Shown here: piece after piece, positions 26,600 to 36,464 of the stretch
Position numbering within the stretch: position 1 is the first letter of the stretch
Layout of the letters: each line of letters opens with the position of its first letter
Origin: Mastigocoleus testarum BC008
Lineage (GTDB): Bacteria > Cyanobacteriota > Cyanobacteriia > Cyanobacteriales > Nostocaceae
Direction of reading: 5' to 3'
DNA: 64,000 bases
Assembly: GCF_001456025.1 (NCBI RefSeq)
Contig: NZ_LMTZ01000045.1
Coordinates: 33,528 to 97,527 of the forward strand
Made by a program: the position numbers and the translations under genes
Notes under the pieces: model-generated
Database searches by the model: none
The model's input: only the letters and a program-made list of their open reading frames with translations
What the model was told of the DNA's origin: nothing

Positions 26600-26775
26600 A
26601 CACCGTGGCGGAAATAAAGCACCCGTTTATAAAAGCTCAAAGCTAGAAAAAACAGTACTTTTACTGTGCTAACGCCCCGCTAGACTGCACCTACGGCGAA
26701 CACTAACGTCCACAAGGACGCAGTCTCTTATGTCTTACAGACACGCGAAGCTAATGACTTCCGCGCAGCGGTACT
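26600..26775. repeat. Dispersed GC-rich repeats downstream of the debranching-enzyme gene
   Basis: Blocks such as AACGCCCCGCTAG, ACTAACGTCCACAAGGACG and TATGTCTTACAGACACGCG are typical short intergenic repeats; relatives occur at 53.8 and 55.2 kb. No ORF is present between the tRNA and the next gene. Confidence 0.6.
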
Positions 26776-26779
26776 AGTA

Positions 26780-28891
26780 TTACTTGGGAAAATGGCGAAT
26801 TATTTCTGCTACCGACCAAGCTTGGGCAACTGCACCTCTAGGATTATGAGGTGGATCGCCATCAAAAATTTCTGAAATCGAACCGATACAAGCTTGATTC
26901 AAAAAGCTGTCAAGTATTGGCTGCCAATCAAAAGGTAATGGTTCGTCGGGATAAAAGCGTTCCCAAGACCTAATAAAAGGTCCAATCAGCCAACTCCAAA
27001 CAGTACCCTGGTGATAAGCACTATCCCGTTGAGTTGAATCCCCTACGTATCTACCAATATATTCTGGATCGTAGGGGTCAAGACTGCGCAGACCATAGGG
27101 AGTTAGCAGTCGTGACGTTGCTAATTCAAGTATCTGTTCCCCTTGTGACTGGGAAAATCCACAATGGTATAAAGAAAGTGCTAAAACTGCATTGGGACGA
27201 ATTTGACTATTGCGACGGTCATCTGGCTCGATGCTATCGTACAAATATCTCAACTGGGAGTTCCAATACTTTTGTAAAGACTCTTTTACTTGTTGTGCTT
27301 GTTGACTATACCTTTGAGCTTGTTTGAGAAATTTTAAAGAATCTCCAACGTGAATTTCACTTAAACGTTTTGCCCATTGGGCAGACCAACATAAAGCCGA
27401 AAACCACAAGGCATTTACTTCTACAGGTTTACCACGTCGAGGTGTAACAGCTTTTCCTTCAACTAAAGCGTCCATCCAAGTTAATGCGACTCCACGAGCG
27501 TCCCAACTAATAAGTCCATCGGTAGAATCAACTTGGATATTATAAAGAGTACCACCAATAAAAGCTTTATATATTTGTTGTACTACTGGATACTGAGCAA
27601 CTAGAAAATCCCAATCTTGGGTTGCTTCTAAATAAAGTCCCAAAGTTTCAATCCACCAAAGAGCAGCATCAATACTGTTATAAGATGGCTCCCCATCAAT
27701 ATCTGGAAAACCGTTTGGTATAAGCCCATGGCGACAATATCTGCCAAAAGTCTCAAGTAGTCCTTTGGCTAGTTTAAAACGCCCTGTTACTAATGTTAAA
27801 CCTGGTAAAGCTATTAAAGTATCCCGTCCCCAATCATTGAACCAATGGTAGCCAGCAATGACGCTTGGTCCAGAAATAGAAGTACGATGAACAATAAATT
27901 GTTCGCTAGATCTGAGTATTTTTTGCCACAGAGTATCGCGTGGCATATATGCAGCAGGGTTAGAGTTGTTAACTAAATTTTCTTCTAATCCTCTTGGTGT
28001 CCCTTTTGACATGCTCGTTGAGCTAAATATCTGATTCAATCTACTTTCTTCGGCTTCAACGGCCTTGGAAAAAGTTTCATAATTTAGTGGGGTTTGATCG
28101 TTACTTGGAAAACCTACTTTTGCTTCTAAAGTAACTGTATCTCCTGGTTGGAGAATTACATTCAAGTAACCTGGGCTGTAAAGGTCTTCGCGATCGCCTA
28201 ATCCTCGTCGCGTTTCTTCTGGGAGCCCGTAATTCCAGTACCAAACGGCTTCTGCTTGATATTCTCCTCGGGTCCAACGTAATTGCCAAGGAGTACCAAA
28301 ATCCCCAGCACTAATTGATTGGAGACAGATTACCCGTTCTCCAAGAATTTGTGAAAACAGTAGATCTGAAGTTTCTTTTTGTTGATGATGAAAATTCCGA
28401 TTAGCGATTAACAGGCGCAGTCTTAACACCCCAACATCATTGCCTTCATAGGAATAATGAACTAAAATTCGGTGGCAATATTGATTATTAGGGATTTTGG
28501 AAAATGATGCTTCTTCTCCTATCCCACCCGTCGGGCACAAAAAATTTTCTCCCAATCCTGAGGGCATTATCATCCGTCTGGTAAGTTGCCACTCTTTATC
28601 CCCCCAAACCCATTTTGGAACAGGATTAATCTGAAAATAACGTAATAATTCGTAACCAGTTGGTTCGATCTGACCGCTACCCCAAAAATTAGTCCCTGCA
28701 ACTACAACTTCGCCCCCAATCTCCAAGCTAGCTTCCAAATGCGATAGCAGAAGTGTTCTTCCTGAGGGTGGACTAGTTGCAGCAAACAACCAACCATGAT
28801 AGGTACGAGTCCTAACATCCGAAACAGTACCACTGGCAAAACCCCCTAAGCCATTGGTAAGCAACCATTCTCTTGTATCTAAATCAGCCAT
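26780..28891 (-). CDS. Glycogen debranching enzyme (amylo-alpha-1,6-glucosidase family)
   Basis: This 703-residue protein begins with the GDE N-terminal domain (REWLLTNGLGGFASGTVSD, then RTRTYHGWLFAA) and continues into an (alpha/alpha)6 glucosidase barrel. Readable barrel motifs are YHWFNDWGRDTLIALPGL (catalytic acid region), GFPDIDGEPSYNSIDAALWW and DSAYHQGTVWSWLIGPF. It should hydrolyse alpha-1,6 branch linkages of glycogen-like storage polymer, GH133 type. The length is usual for the bacterial form. It is transcribed alone, divergent from the peroxiredoxin gene. Confidence 0.93.
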   Translation of the reverse strand: MADLDTREWLLTNGLGGFASGTVSDVRTRTYHGWLFAATSPPSGRTLLLSHLEASLEIGGEVVVAGTNFWGSGQIEPTGYELLRYFQINPVPKWVWGDKEWQLTRRMIMPSGLGENFLCPTGGIGEEASFSKIPNNQYCHRILVHYSYEGNDVGVLRLRLLIANRNFHHQQKETSDLLFSQILGERVICLQSISAGDFGTPWQLRWTRGEYQAEAVWYWNYGLPEETRRGLGDREDLYSPGYLNVILQPGDTVTLEAKVGFPSNDQTPLNYETFSKAVEAEESRLNQIFSSTSMSKGTPRGLEENLVNNSNPAAYMPRDTLWQKILRSSEQFIVHRTSISGPSVIAGYHWFNDWGRDTLIALPGLTLVTGRFKLAKGLLETFGRYCRHGLIPNGFPDIDGEPSYNSIDAALWWIETLGLYLEATQDWDFLVAQYPVVQQIYKAFIGGTLYNIQVDSTDGLISWDARGVALTWMDALVEGKAVTPRRGKPVEVNALWFSALCWSAQWAKRLSEIHVGDSLKFLKQAQRYSQQAQQVKESLQKYWNSQLRYLYDSIEPDDRRNSQIRPNAVLALSLYHCGFSQSQGEQILELATSRLLTPYGLRSLDPYDPEYIGRYVGDSTQRDSAYHQGTVWSWLIGPFIRSWERFYPDEPLPFDWQPILDSFLNQACIGSISEIFDGDPPHNPRGAVAQAWSVAEIIRHFPK

Positions 28892-29033
28892 TTATACTCA
28901 AAATCGTTATGACTATGATATAGTCGTAACAGTTCGTAATTTAATTGTTAGTTGATGGATTAGCGAACTTTAATAGACGGATCCATCTTCACAAAGCAGT
29001 AAAACTTGTATAGCTTTAAGGAGATATATTACT

Positions 29034-29645
29034 ATGCCTCTGACTTACGCAACAGAAGGATGCCTTCGAGTCGGTCAACAAGCACCAGACTTTACAGCTA
29101 CTGCTGTAGTGGATCAAGAATTTAAAACAGTTAAGCTTTCCGACTATCGCGGAAAGTATGTTGTTTTATTCTTCTATCCTTTAGACTTTACCTTTGTTTG
29201 TCCTACAGAAATTACTGCTTTTAGTGATCGTTACGAAGACTTTAAAAAACTGAACACCGAAATTCTTGGAGTTTCTGTTGACAGTGAGTTTTCCCACCTA
29301 GCATGGATTCAAACTGACCGCAAACAAGGTGGCGTTGGCGATCTTAATTATCCCCTAGTTTCAGATATTAAGAAAGAAATTAGTGCGGCTTACAACGTCT
29401 TAGATCCTGAAGCAGGCGTAGCACTACGGGGTTTATTCATTATGGATAAAGAAGGCGTAATCCAACACGCGACCATTAATAACCTTTCTTTCGGTCGTAA
29501 CGTTGATGAAACTCTCAGAACATTACAAGCTATTCAATACGTCCAAACCCATCCTGATGAAGTTTGTCCTGCGGGTTGGCAGCCTGGAGAGAAAACTATG
29601 AATCCAGATCCTCAGAAGTCTAAAGTTTACTTTGCATCCATTTAA
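29034..29645 (+). CDS. Typical 2-Cys peroxiredoxin
   Basis: This thiol peroxidase reduces H2O2 and alkyl hydroperoxides with thioredoxin as partner. It has 203 residues. The peroxidatic Cys56 lies in [13 protein letters not shown] and the resolving Cys178 in [13 protein letters not shown]. The C-terminal YF pair in KVYFASI corresponds to the overoxidation-sensitive tail known in plant and cyanobacterial enzymes. AAGGAG lies 9-14 nt before the ATG. Confidence 0.96.
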   Translation: MPLTYATEGCLRVGQQAPDFTATAVVDQEFKTVKLSDYRGKYVVLFFYPLDFTFVCPTEITAFSDRYEDFKKLNTEILGVSVDSEFSHLAWIQTDRKQGGVGDLNYPLVSDIKKEISAAYNVLDPEAGVALRGLFIMDKEGVIQHATINNLSFGRNVDETLRTLQAIQYVQTHPDEVCPAGWQPGEKTMNPDPQKSKVYFASI

Positions 29646-30168
29646 GTATCGTTACTTAATACTAGATTGATTGCCGTCAGCTATAAAGTCATTTGTGAAA
29701 AAGTGCCTTCAATTTTCTGAGTAGGTTTTAGTACCACAAAAATGGGAACTAGAACTATTCAGGCAGAAAGTGACCATGGGTAGATAGAATCGGCAGTTGG
29801 GAAATTGTCGATAAATCCTGCTTAGTGTAACACTATCATTTTTGGCTTCTGCAAAACCTGACGGCAAATATATCTATCCTTGAGATACAATTGTGCAATT
29901 ATTTTGAACTAAATATTTTTGAATTAAATATTCTTGAAGAAAGTATCAAAGCCATATCTTAAATATTTAAATTATCTGAAGTCTTGAAAGTTGAATTTTG
30001 ATCCAGTCTCAAAAGCTAACTAATTAACTCAAGACAAATTAAACAGTAAAAATAGTATAAAAAATCTCAGGATTCATCTCTACAGAGATTCATATTTACA
30101 GAGTTGCAAAATTAGGAATAAAAAAATAAATTTTTTAACTGCCAGGATAAATTAAAAATATTTTTACT
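29646..30168. other. Intergenic region between two peroxiredoxin-type genes
   Basis: This is 523 bp of AT-rich DNA with no gene and no clear terminator. The separation makes co-transcription of the two redox genes unlikely but not impossible. Confidence 0.35.
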
Positions 30169-30705
30169 ATGCCTAATCCAAGTGATTTTAGCGGTTTGCT
30201 TAACAAACGTTTCCTGGATAATTTCCTTCCTATTCCTGCCACCAATAGATTTCAATTAGGAAATTCAACTCCAGACTTTAAATTACCAGATATTACCAAT
30301 GGTAAATCAGTCAAGTTATCAGAGTACAAAGGTAAACAGCCAGTATTACTGGCATTTACACGTATTTTTACAGAAAACCAATATTGCCCCTTTTGTTTCC
30401 CTCACATCAAAGCCTTGAGAGATAATTACGAACAATTTCAAGACCGGGGCATAGAAGTTCTCTTAATTAGCAGTACTGACGAACGACAAAGCAAAATAGT
30501 TGTACAAGATTTAGGCTTACAAATGCCTTTACTTAGCGATCCTAGCTGTCGTGTATTTCGCTCTTACGAAGTTGGACAAGCATTAGGGGCACCTTTACCA
30601 GCACAATTTGTTTTAGACCAAGATAGAAAACTACATTACAAACACTTATTTTCTTTCTTCGAGTCTAATGCTGCTATTGATACCTTATTAAAGCAATTCG
30701 ACTGA
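30169..30705 (+). CDS. AhpC/TSA-family peroxiredoxin-like protein with CPFC motif
   Basis: This 178-residue thioredoxin-fold protein has GNSTPDFKLPDITNGKSVKL followed by the redox site QYCPFC (Cys73 and Cys76), then LRDNYEQFQDRGIEVLLIS and QMPLLSDPSCRVFRSYEVG. The CxxC arrangement differs from the PxxxTxxC of typical peroxiredoxins and fits the branch of AhpC/TSA-like proteins that may work as reductases. C-terminal LPAQFVLDQDRKLHYKH is standard. There is no signal peptide. Confidence 0.85.
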   Translation: MPNPSDFSGLLNKRFLDNFLPIPATNRFQLGNSTPDFKLPDITNGKSVKLSEYKGKQPVLLAFTRIFTENQYCPFCFPHIKALRDNYEQFQDRGIEVLLISSTDERQSKIVVQDLGLQMPLLSDPSCRVFRSYEVGQALGAPLPAQFVLDQDRKLHYKHLFSFFESNAAIDTLLKQFD

Positions 30706-30753
30706 AATACTTTATTTTTGGTTTATTTTTTAATTCTTCATATTTTTGATTCT

Positions 30754-30996
30754 TCATACGCTGCTCATTTGTCTCGAAGCAGCTATGTCGCGGATCAAAG
30801 GAAGTCTAGAACGAATATATGTCTTAATCGTTTTTGCTTCTACCCGATCTAATCTTTTTTCCTCAAGTTGTCCTAGCAGTTGTTCGATTAGTTCAGTATC
30901 GCTAAATTCAAGAAGGATACTTGCTTGAGTTTCTTCAACTACAGACCACAAATGTCGCAATGTTGATGATGAATTTTTCACGGGACCTACTCCCAC
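30754..30996 (-). CDS. Small conserved cyanobacterial protein
   Basis: This 80-residue soluble protein has the sequence LRHLWSVVEETQASILLEFS, DTELIEQLLGQLEEKRLD and AKTIKTYIRSRLPLIRDIA, a mostly helical pattern I associate with small conserved proteins of filamentous cyanobacteria without known function. The opposite-strand frame at 30746-30928 is a shadow. It is convergent with the peroxiredoxin-like gene (49 bp). Confidence 0.7.
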   Translation of the reverse strand: MGVGPVKNSSSTLRHLWSVVEETQASILLEFSDTELIEQLLGQLEEKRLDRVEAKTIKTYIRSRLPLIRDIAASRQMSSV

Positions 30997-31653
30997 TGCA
31001 AATACTGAATTTTTGCAGTTTGTATAATTTTGCTATTGACAGATAACTGTGTAAGAATCAACAGAAATCTTGATAAATATTTTTCTTTGTTTCTAATTTT
31101 TAGATGTCATCATAAATTTATACATGTATGACATTAGTGTTTTAGAAAACAAAAATTATATTTAGAGATATTTTGAGCAGTAAAAGTCAAGAATTATTGA
31201 AAAAGTAAAAAACAAAGCTATCAAAGTGAGAAAATAATATTTCTTTGTTTGGCTATATTCTTCACCTACCTCTTCTGATTTTTTCTGTTTGTATCGAGCA
31301 AAGTAGTACTTATTTCTCGGATAAATTTTGAAGACCTTCTTAAAGACGAAAATTAGTTTATCTTTGCCTAATAACTATCTCTATAAAAATATTAGATGAC
31401 AAATCTAAAGAAAAGATTAAATTTTAAGAATTATGTCTGATTTGATAAAAAACTCAACAAACGCTCAAGTTTAAACACTAAAACAGTTAAGCTCTATACC
31501 AATTCCAGAGAAATTAACTGTAGGAAGATAAATTTTGGGAAAATAAATTTCAGAAAATAATCTTACATGTAAATCTTTGTAAGGTTGACTCAAGAAAAAT
31601 CTACAAAAAAGTGTATATTCTAAGAATTTAATTGCGCTTAACGCCATAAATCC
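30997..31653. other. AT-rich gap
   Basis: These 657 bp show no gene, tRNA or strong hairpin. They include the promoter side of the small minus-strand gene and the 3' flank of the decarboxylase gene. Confidence 0.35.
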
Positions 31654-33024
31654 TCAAAATCTTTTTGTTTTCAATACCTCATTTGTTACTGCGTCTAAAA
31701 TCTCCCAAATTCGCTCTAACCAATCAAGATGTTCTGGTTTCATCAAACAAGAGCGCAAACAGGTAATGTACTTTTCATCCCATTCAATATCTATTTGATC
31801 TCCCTGCTGAAAAAACTCAATGGGAAGCTTAGCTAAGGCTAAATGTAAATTTTGGACTGCAGATTTTTCAAAAATTTCTTGGGATAGTAGTGAAGCTTTA
31901 CTGACCTTGTCAGCTTTTGGAGCCCAGATTACTATGTCCAACTCAGGTGGGAAAGCAGTAATAAATTTATGATCGCTTTGTAGTTTTTCAAATAGATTGA
32001 TTGCAGCTTGTCTAGCTTTACTCAAATCAATCGCAAATTCACCATCTCGAATCATTGGTAGTAATTTCTGAGTTGCCCATAATGCTACAGCAGCTGAGCC
32101 AGGACGGGAACATTCTAGGCTAATTTCTCCCAAATGTAATTCCTGGGAACTAAAGTAAGTGTAGGGTGAATCATGTTTATAAAATTGACCCACTGCAGGG
32201 TCTTTAAATAAAATACAGCCACAACTATAAGGCTGTAATCCGTGTTTGTGGGGATCGATAACAATAGAATCAACTTGTGAAATCGAATCAAAAATAGCGC
32301 GGGTACGATCGCTTAAGTTATCGATTAAAGTAAAATAACCGCCATAAGCTGCATCGACATGGATACGGAAATTATATTTGGACTGTAACTCAATAATTTC
32401 TGGTAATGGATCTACAGAACCTGTGGCTGTGGTACCCAGTGTAACTACAACTGTACCAATATCCTCTCCATCTAAAAGTTTTTCCAGGTTGCTCAAATTC
32501 ATGCGTCCTTGGTTATCACACTTCACACTTTGAAATGGAAGACGTAGAACGTTACAAAGTCTTTGGTGGGTGTAATGTGCTTGAGAAGAAGCTACTATTT
32601 TGCTTTTTGGATGTTGCTTTAAACTTGCTACCCATAAACCTTCCAGGTTAGCCATAGTTCCACCACTACACAAATGTCCCAGGTGGATTTCCCAACCAAA
32701 CATTCGAGCAATTTCCCCAACTGCTTCTTTTTCCATTACCGAGCTACTGCGTCCCCCATCAAGAGCGTGGTTGTTGGGGTTAATCCACAATGACAGCATA
32801 TAAGCAAGACGGGCGATCGCTGTTGGTGGCTTGAGCATTTGTCCCACATATAAAGGATGATGGTAGGGGAAATTATCTTGCATGCGGGCTGCAACTTGGA
32901 GCAAAACAGGTTTAATTGTTTCTAGATCGGGAGTTGGATCGAGTTCGGGAAGGTCTTGGAAACCATAATCAAGTTTTTCTAAAGCTTCTTGGAGTAAGTT
33001 GAGGCTTTGTTTTTCTAAAGTCAT
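31654..33024 (-). CDS. PLP-dependent group II decarboxylase
   Basis: This 456-residue aminotransferase-fold enzyme has GGRSSSVMEKEAVGEIARMFG followed by LCSGGTMANLEGLW (phosphate-binding Ser and Gly), and VVTLGTTATGSVDPLPEI. HVDAAYGG carries the Asp that contacts the pyridine nitrogen, and IDPHKHG carries the Schiff-base Lys. This places it with the aromatic-amino-acid, glutamate, aspartate and diaminobutyrate decarboxylases; the substrate cannot be read safely. No partner gene adjoins it. Confidence 0.9.
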   Translation of the reverse strand: MTLEKQSLNLLQEALEKLDYGFQDLPELDPTPDLETIKPVLLQVAARMQDNFPYHHPLYVGQMLKPPTAIARLAYMLSLWINPNNHALDGGRSSSVMEKEAVGEIARMFGWEIHLGHLCSGGTMANLEGLWVASLKQHPKSKIVASSQAHYTHQRLCNVLRLPFQSVKCDNQGRMNLSNLEKLLDGEDIGTVVVTLGTTATGSVDPLPEIIELQSKYNFRIHVDAAYGGYFTLIDNLSDRTRAIFDSISQVDSIVIDPHKHGLQPYSCGCILFKDPAVGQFYKHDSPYTYFSSQELHLGEISLECSRPGSAAVALWATQKLLPMIRDGEFAIDLSKARQAAINLFEKLQSDHKFITAFPPELDIVIWAPKADKVSKASLLSQEIFEKSAVQNLHLALAKLPIEFFQQGDQIDIEWDEKYITCLRSCLMKPEHLDWLERIWEILDAVTNEVLKTKRF

Positions 33025-33639
33025 TTATTTCTGTGTATCCAGAGTAATTCGGTATATGGGGTGAGCAAAAAATAAAGAGATTAGTAAATATTTGGAGCTA
33101 ATAGAGGATTTTACTGAGGCTGCTTATAACCAGCAATTACTATCCTATATTCATAGTCATTACTACTGAAATATTATAAAAATGAATTTTTTTTAACTGC
33201 TCATCATACTGGCTAGATGATTGCGATTATTTTTGCAACAGTGTTACTCAAACAAGTCAAATTACTTATTTTAAGATTACTTGTTTTGAATTTACGGAAA
33301 TGTACGCAAATTATTTTTACTGACTCATATAAATCGTATCTTGGGAAGCATAAATTATTTTTCACCTATCGTTCGAGCTAAATATTTTGGTTCGAATTTG
33401 ATTTAATATATTTTCACTATATTTTATTCATCAAATTTTAAATATCTACTTTATAACTGAATGTTTGTTATACAAATTAATCATTGTAAGTTGGTAAATA
33501 ATCTTAGAATATGTTATTGAAATAACAATTTCGTGACTAAATAATAATCATCTGGTATCTGTATAAAACTAGACTTTACGTCTATATGACTTCTGTTCTT
33601 TGATAAAAATTAGATTCAATTTTTGATTACATAAATGTT
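33025..33639. other. AT-rich divergent gap
   Basis: A 615-bp spacer between the divergent decarboxylase and pentapeptide-protein genes. It has long A/T runs and no gene or recognisable RNA. Confidence 0.35.
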
Positions 33640-34938
33640 ATGAATAACCATATACAAAATTGGCTAATATACCGTGATGCAAAATCATATAGATATTTAC
33701 TCAATCTTCAAATTTTAAAATTTTTGTTTATTTTATTGTTTTTTACAATTTCTATATATGTCATGTTTTTTACGAATTCAATCAATATTATATTTTTTTG
33801 TATATTTTCCGTAATCATTTATGCTTTTTTAAGAAATAGAAAAAAAATAGAAAAATTTACATCTAAGTCAAAAGAAGTTACATACAAAGATTTAAAAGTT
33901 AAAAATGAGGGAGCAACTCAAGGCGATTTACATATAAATTTAGAAAAATTACAAAGCACAAATATCAATACAAGAATATCTGGAATTCATGCCTTAGAAT
34001 CTGTCGTTCAAGATTCACCTCAACTTTATTGGCAGACAATGGAAGCTATCACCAATTACGTAAAGCAGAATTCTCCTATTCCGAAGATAAAGGATAATAA
34101 AGAAAATCTTCGGATTACCAAAGATATTCAAATTGCTCTGAATTTTCTTGGGAAAAAGAGTAGCAGTGAAAATGAAAATAATAGAATAAATCTTATAAAC
34201 TGCGATTCATGTAGTAGGAATTTTGTTAATACCGATCTCAGCACAACTAAACTTACTGCGAGTAGTTTTTGGCATGCAAACCTCAGTCACACTAATCTTA
34301 TCGGTGCTCAACTTGAAGGTACCAACTTTAGTAATACTGACTTTAGAGGTGCAGACCTCAGTAACGTGCAATTTGAGGGTGCAGACCTAAGCACAGCATT
34401 GCTCCAAGACGCAAATCTCAGTAATGCATTATTAGAAAATGTTAATTTTATTGGTGCCCAACTTGAAGGTACAAACCTCACTAACGCCCTAATTGAAGGT
34501 GCAGATCTGATTTGTGCCAAATTAATCCGGGCTAAACTAATTGGTGCAAACCTCAGTGGAGCAGATCTTACTTCTGCAAATCTCAAAGCGGCGCAACTTC
34601 GCGGTGCTAATCTGATTTATAGTGATTTAAGCGGTGCAAATCTGGTTACTTCTCAGTTAGAAGAAGCAGACTTGAGTGGTGCGAACCTCAGTAGCACACA
34701 ATTACAAGATGCCAATCTCATTAATACCAAATTAGAAGGCTGTTACCTAATTGATGCTGACCTCAGTAACGCCCAACTACAACATGCGAACTTGAGTAAC
34801 GCTCAGCTTCAAGGTGCTAACTTGAGTAACGCTAACCTTAGTAATGTAAATGTTAATAATGCCCAATTTGGTCACAACCTGGGAATTTCTGAATCTACCA
34901 AGCGCGATCTAATTAAACGTGGGGCAATTTTTACCTGA
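33640..34938 (+). CDS. Membrane-anchored pentapeptide-repeat protein
   Basis: This 432-residue protein has two hydrophobic segments near the N-terminus (about 25-45 and 48-66) and a charged cytosolic-looking stretch to about 170. About 40 pentapeptide units of the A(D/N)LxN/G type fill 195-415, for example ANLSHTNLIGAQLEGTNF. These units wind into a right-handed quadrilateral beta helix. The C-terminal NNAQFGHNLGISESTKRDLIKRGAIF is the usual cap in cyanobacterial members. Function is unknown. Repeat units vary in DNA sequence, so the expansion is old. A TAATGTAAATG context with no ribosome-binding site leaves the exact start uncertain. Confidence 0.88.
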   Translation: MNNHIQNWLIYRDAKSYRYLLNLQILKFLFILLFFTISIYVMFFTNSINIIFFCIFSVIIYAFLRNRKKIEKFTSKSKEVTYKDLKVKNEGATQGDLHINLEKLQSTNINTRISGIHALESVVQDSPQLYWQTMEAITNYVKQNSPIPKIKDNKENLRITKDIQIALNFLGKKSSSENENNRINLINCDSCSRNFVNTDLSTTKLTASSFWHANLSHTNLIGAQLEGTNFSNTDFRGADLSNVQFEGADLSTALLQDANLSNALLENVNFIGAQLEGTNLTNALIEGADLICAKLIRAKLIGANLSGADLTSANLKAAQLRGANLIYSDLSGANLVTSQLEEADLSGANLSSTQLQDANLINTKLEGCYLIDADLSNAQLQHANLSNAQLQGANLSNANLSNVNVNNAQFGHNLGISESTKRDLIKRGAIFT

Positions 34939-34956
34939 ATTTAGAATTAGCTATTG

Positions 34957-36336
34957 TCAACTGAATTGTTCCAATAAGCATTCAGCAATTCTTTTTGCAG
35001 CTCCAGGTTTACCCATACGGCGAACACCATTTTTAGCAATAAGATGAAACTTATCAGGATCTTCTAATAGAGAACATATTTTCTTTGTGAGATCTGCTGG
35101 TTGTTCGACTAAAATTATCGACGATCCTAAATGACGACTTTGGGCTTCAGCAAAAGCAGGATTAAATTGGGGACCTTTACCGGGAATGGTAATTGCTGGT
35201 TTACCTAAACCCACAAATTGTTCTGTAGCGGTACCCGCCATGGCGATCGCTAAGTCTCCTAAATGTAAGCATTCATTATAAGCATTTTGAGTCAGTATTG
35301 TATAAGCATTTTTTTGTTTAAAGGTCAAAATATGGGAGTCGGGAATTTGGATTGGAGATTCTGTGTAGGAACGCCAACCCTGATTTTCTAAACTTTGACA
35401 TACAGTATTCAGATCTAAGTTTGGTGCGATCGCGCCTAAAAATATGATTGTTTTTGAAGTATGAGTAACTAATTCAGGTTCTCGGAACCAATCCGTTAGT
35501 TCTGAGACAGCATTCATAATTACTTCCCAATTAGCATAAGCTTCGGGAGAACGGGAACCGGGAAGAAGAGTTACGATTAAAGGACGTTCCATTTCTTTGA
35601 GTTCTCCATCGCCTCGATATAAATTTTGGGTAGGAAATCTTGGTTCTAAGCCGTCCATCATCGGATTACCCACATCAAAAGCAGGAATATTTTTCCAAGT
35701 ATGTAATATTTCGGTTGTCAGAGAATCTCGAGGAAACACCGCTTTACAACGGGAACGACTCATCAACCATCTTTCCCAAGGATGGTAAATAGAACCAGAA
35801 AAGTTTTCCCAACGGGCTGAACCTTTTTTAGTACGCTCGAGCAACCCAACCTCATCCCGGACGTAATATTCTGATTTTGCTGTACCAACAAAAGCATAAT
35901 TGGCACCGCTAACCCAAGCAAATAATAGGGGGACAATATCCCCAACTGCTAACACTGCAGCCTTTTGACCTAGTTTTTGCTGGCTTTTAACCCATTGTCT
36001 GACTGCTTTAATTTGTTTCCAGGTTAGTTGTACTAAGCCCCCACGTACATCGCGTATTAATTGCTTATTATCCATATATATAAACCCACCAGAAGGCATA
36101 GTGCGTACCGAACCAATCAAAGGAATATCCAATTTGTGGTAGGCTTTTCCTTCTCCAACTAAAGGTAAGGCGTAAATATCTGGGGGATGGGATTGTTTTT
36201 GTAATTCTTGTAAAATCGATCCGGCAATTACATCTTCGCCATGACCATTGCTCAAAACCAATAACTGCAAGGAAGATGATGTAGTTTGTGGGTCGGAAAC
36301 TAAGGGTAACGGCGATAAATCATTCATAAGAAACAA
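34957..36336 (-). CDS. Lipid-A-disaccharide synthase-related glycosyltransferase
   Basis: This 459-residue GT-B fold protein resembles LpxB but belongs to the cyanobacterial LpxB-related group. Motifs are LLVLSNGHGEDVIAGSIL, GGFIYMDNKQLIRDVRGG, VLAVGDIVPLLFAW and FVGTAKSEYYVRD in the N-terminal half. IVTLLPGSRSPEAYANW and IAMAGTATEQFVGLGKPAI fill the C-terminal nucleotide-binding half. It probably transfers a sugar in lipid or polysaccharide synthesis; the substrate is unknown. Met1 or Met4 may be the start. Confidence 0.85.
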   Translation of the reverse strand: MFLMNDLSPLPLVSDPQTTSSSLQLLVLSNGHGEDVIAGSILQELQKQSHPPDIYALPLVGEGKAYHKLDIPLIGSVRTMPSGGFIYMDNKQLIRDVRGGLVQLTWKQIKAVRQWVKSQQKLGQKAAVLAVGDIVPLLFAWVSGANYAFVGTAKSEYYVRDEVGLLERTKKGSARWENFSGSIYHPWERWLMSRSRCKAVFPRDSLTTEILHTWKNIPAFDVGNPMMDGLEPRFPTQNLYRGDGELKEMERPLIVTLLPGSRSPEAYANWEVIMNAVSELTDWFREPELVTHTSKTIIFLGAIAPNLDLNTVCQSLENQGWRSYTESPIQIPDSHILTFKQKNAYTILTQNAYNECLHLGDLAIAMAGTATEQFVGLGKPAITIPGKGPQFNPAFAEAQSRHLGSSIILVEQPADLTKKICSLLEDPDKFHLIAKNGVRRMGKPGAAKRIAECLLEQFS

Positions 36337-36464
36337 AGTTTATAAAATAAGTGTCTTTAAGGGTAAGAGGAAGAGAACGGGTATCAAAGAATCATTAAGG
36401 AAGTTAGTCTTATTCCCATTGTCTAGCCTCAAATCACTAACTCCTAATCGATCGGACTATAACT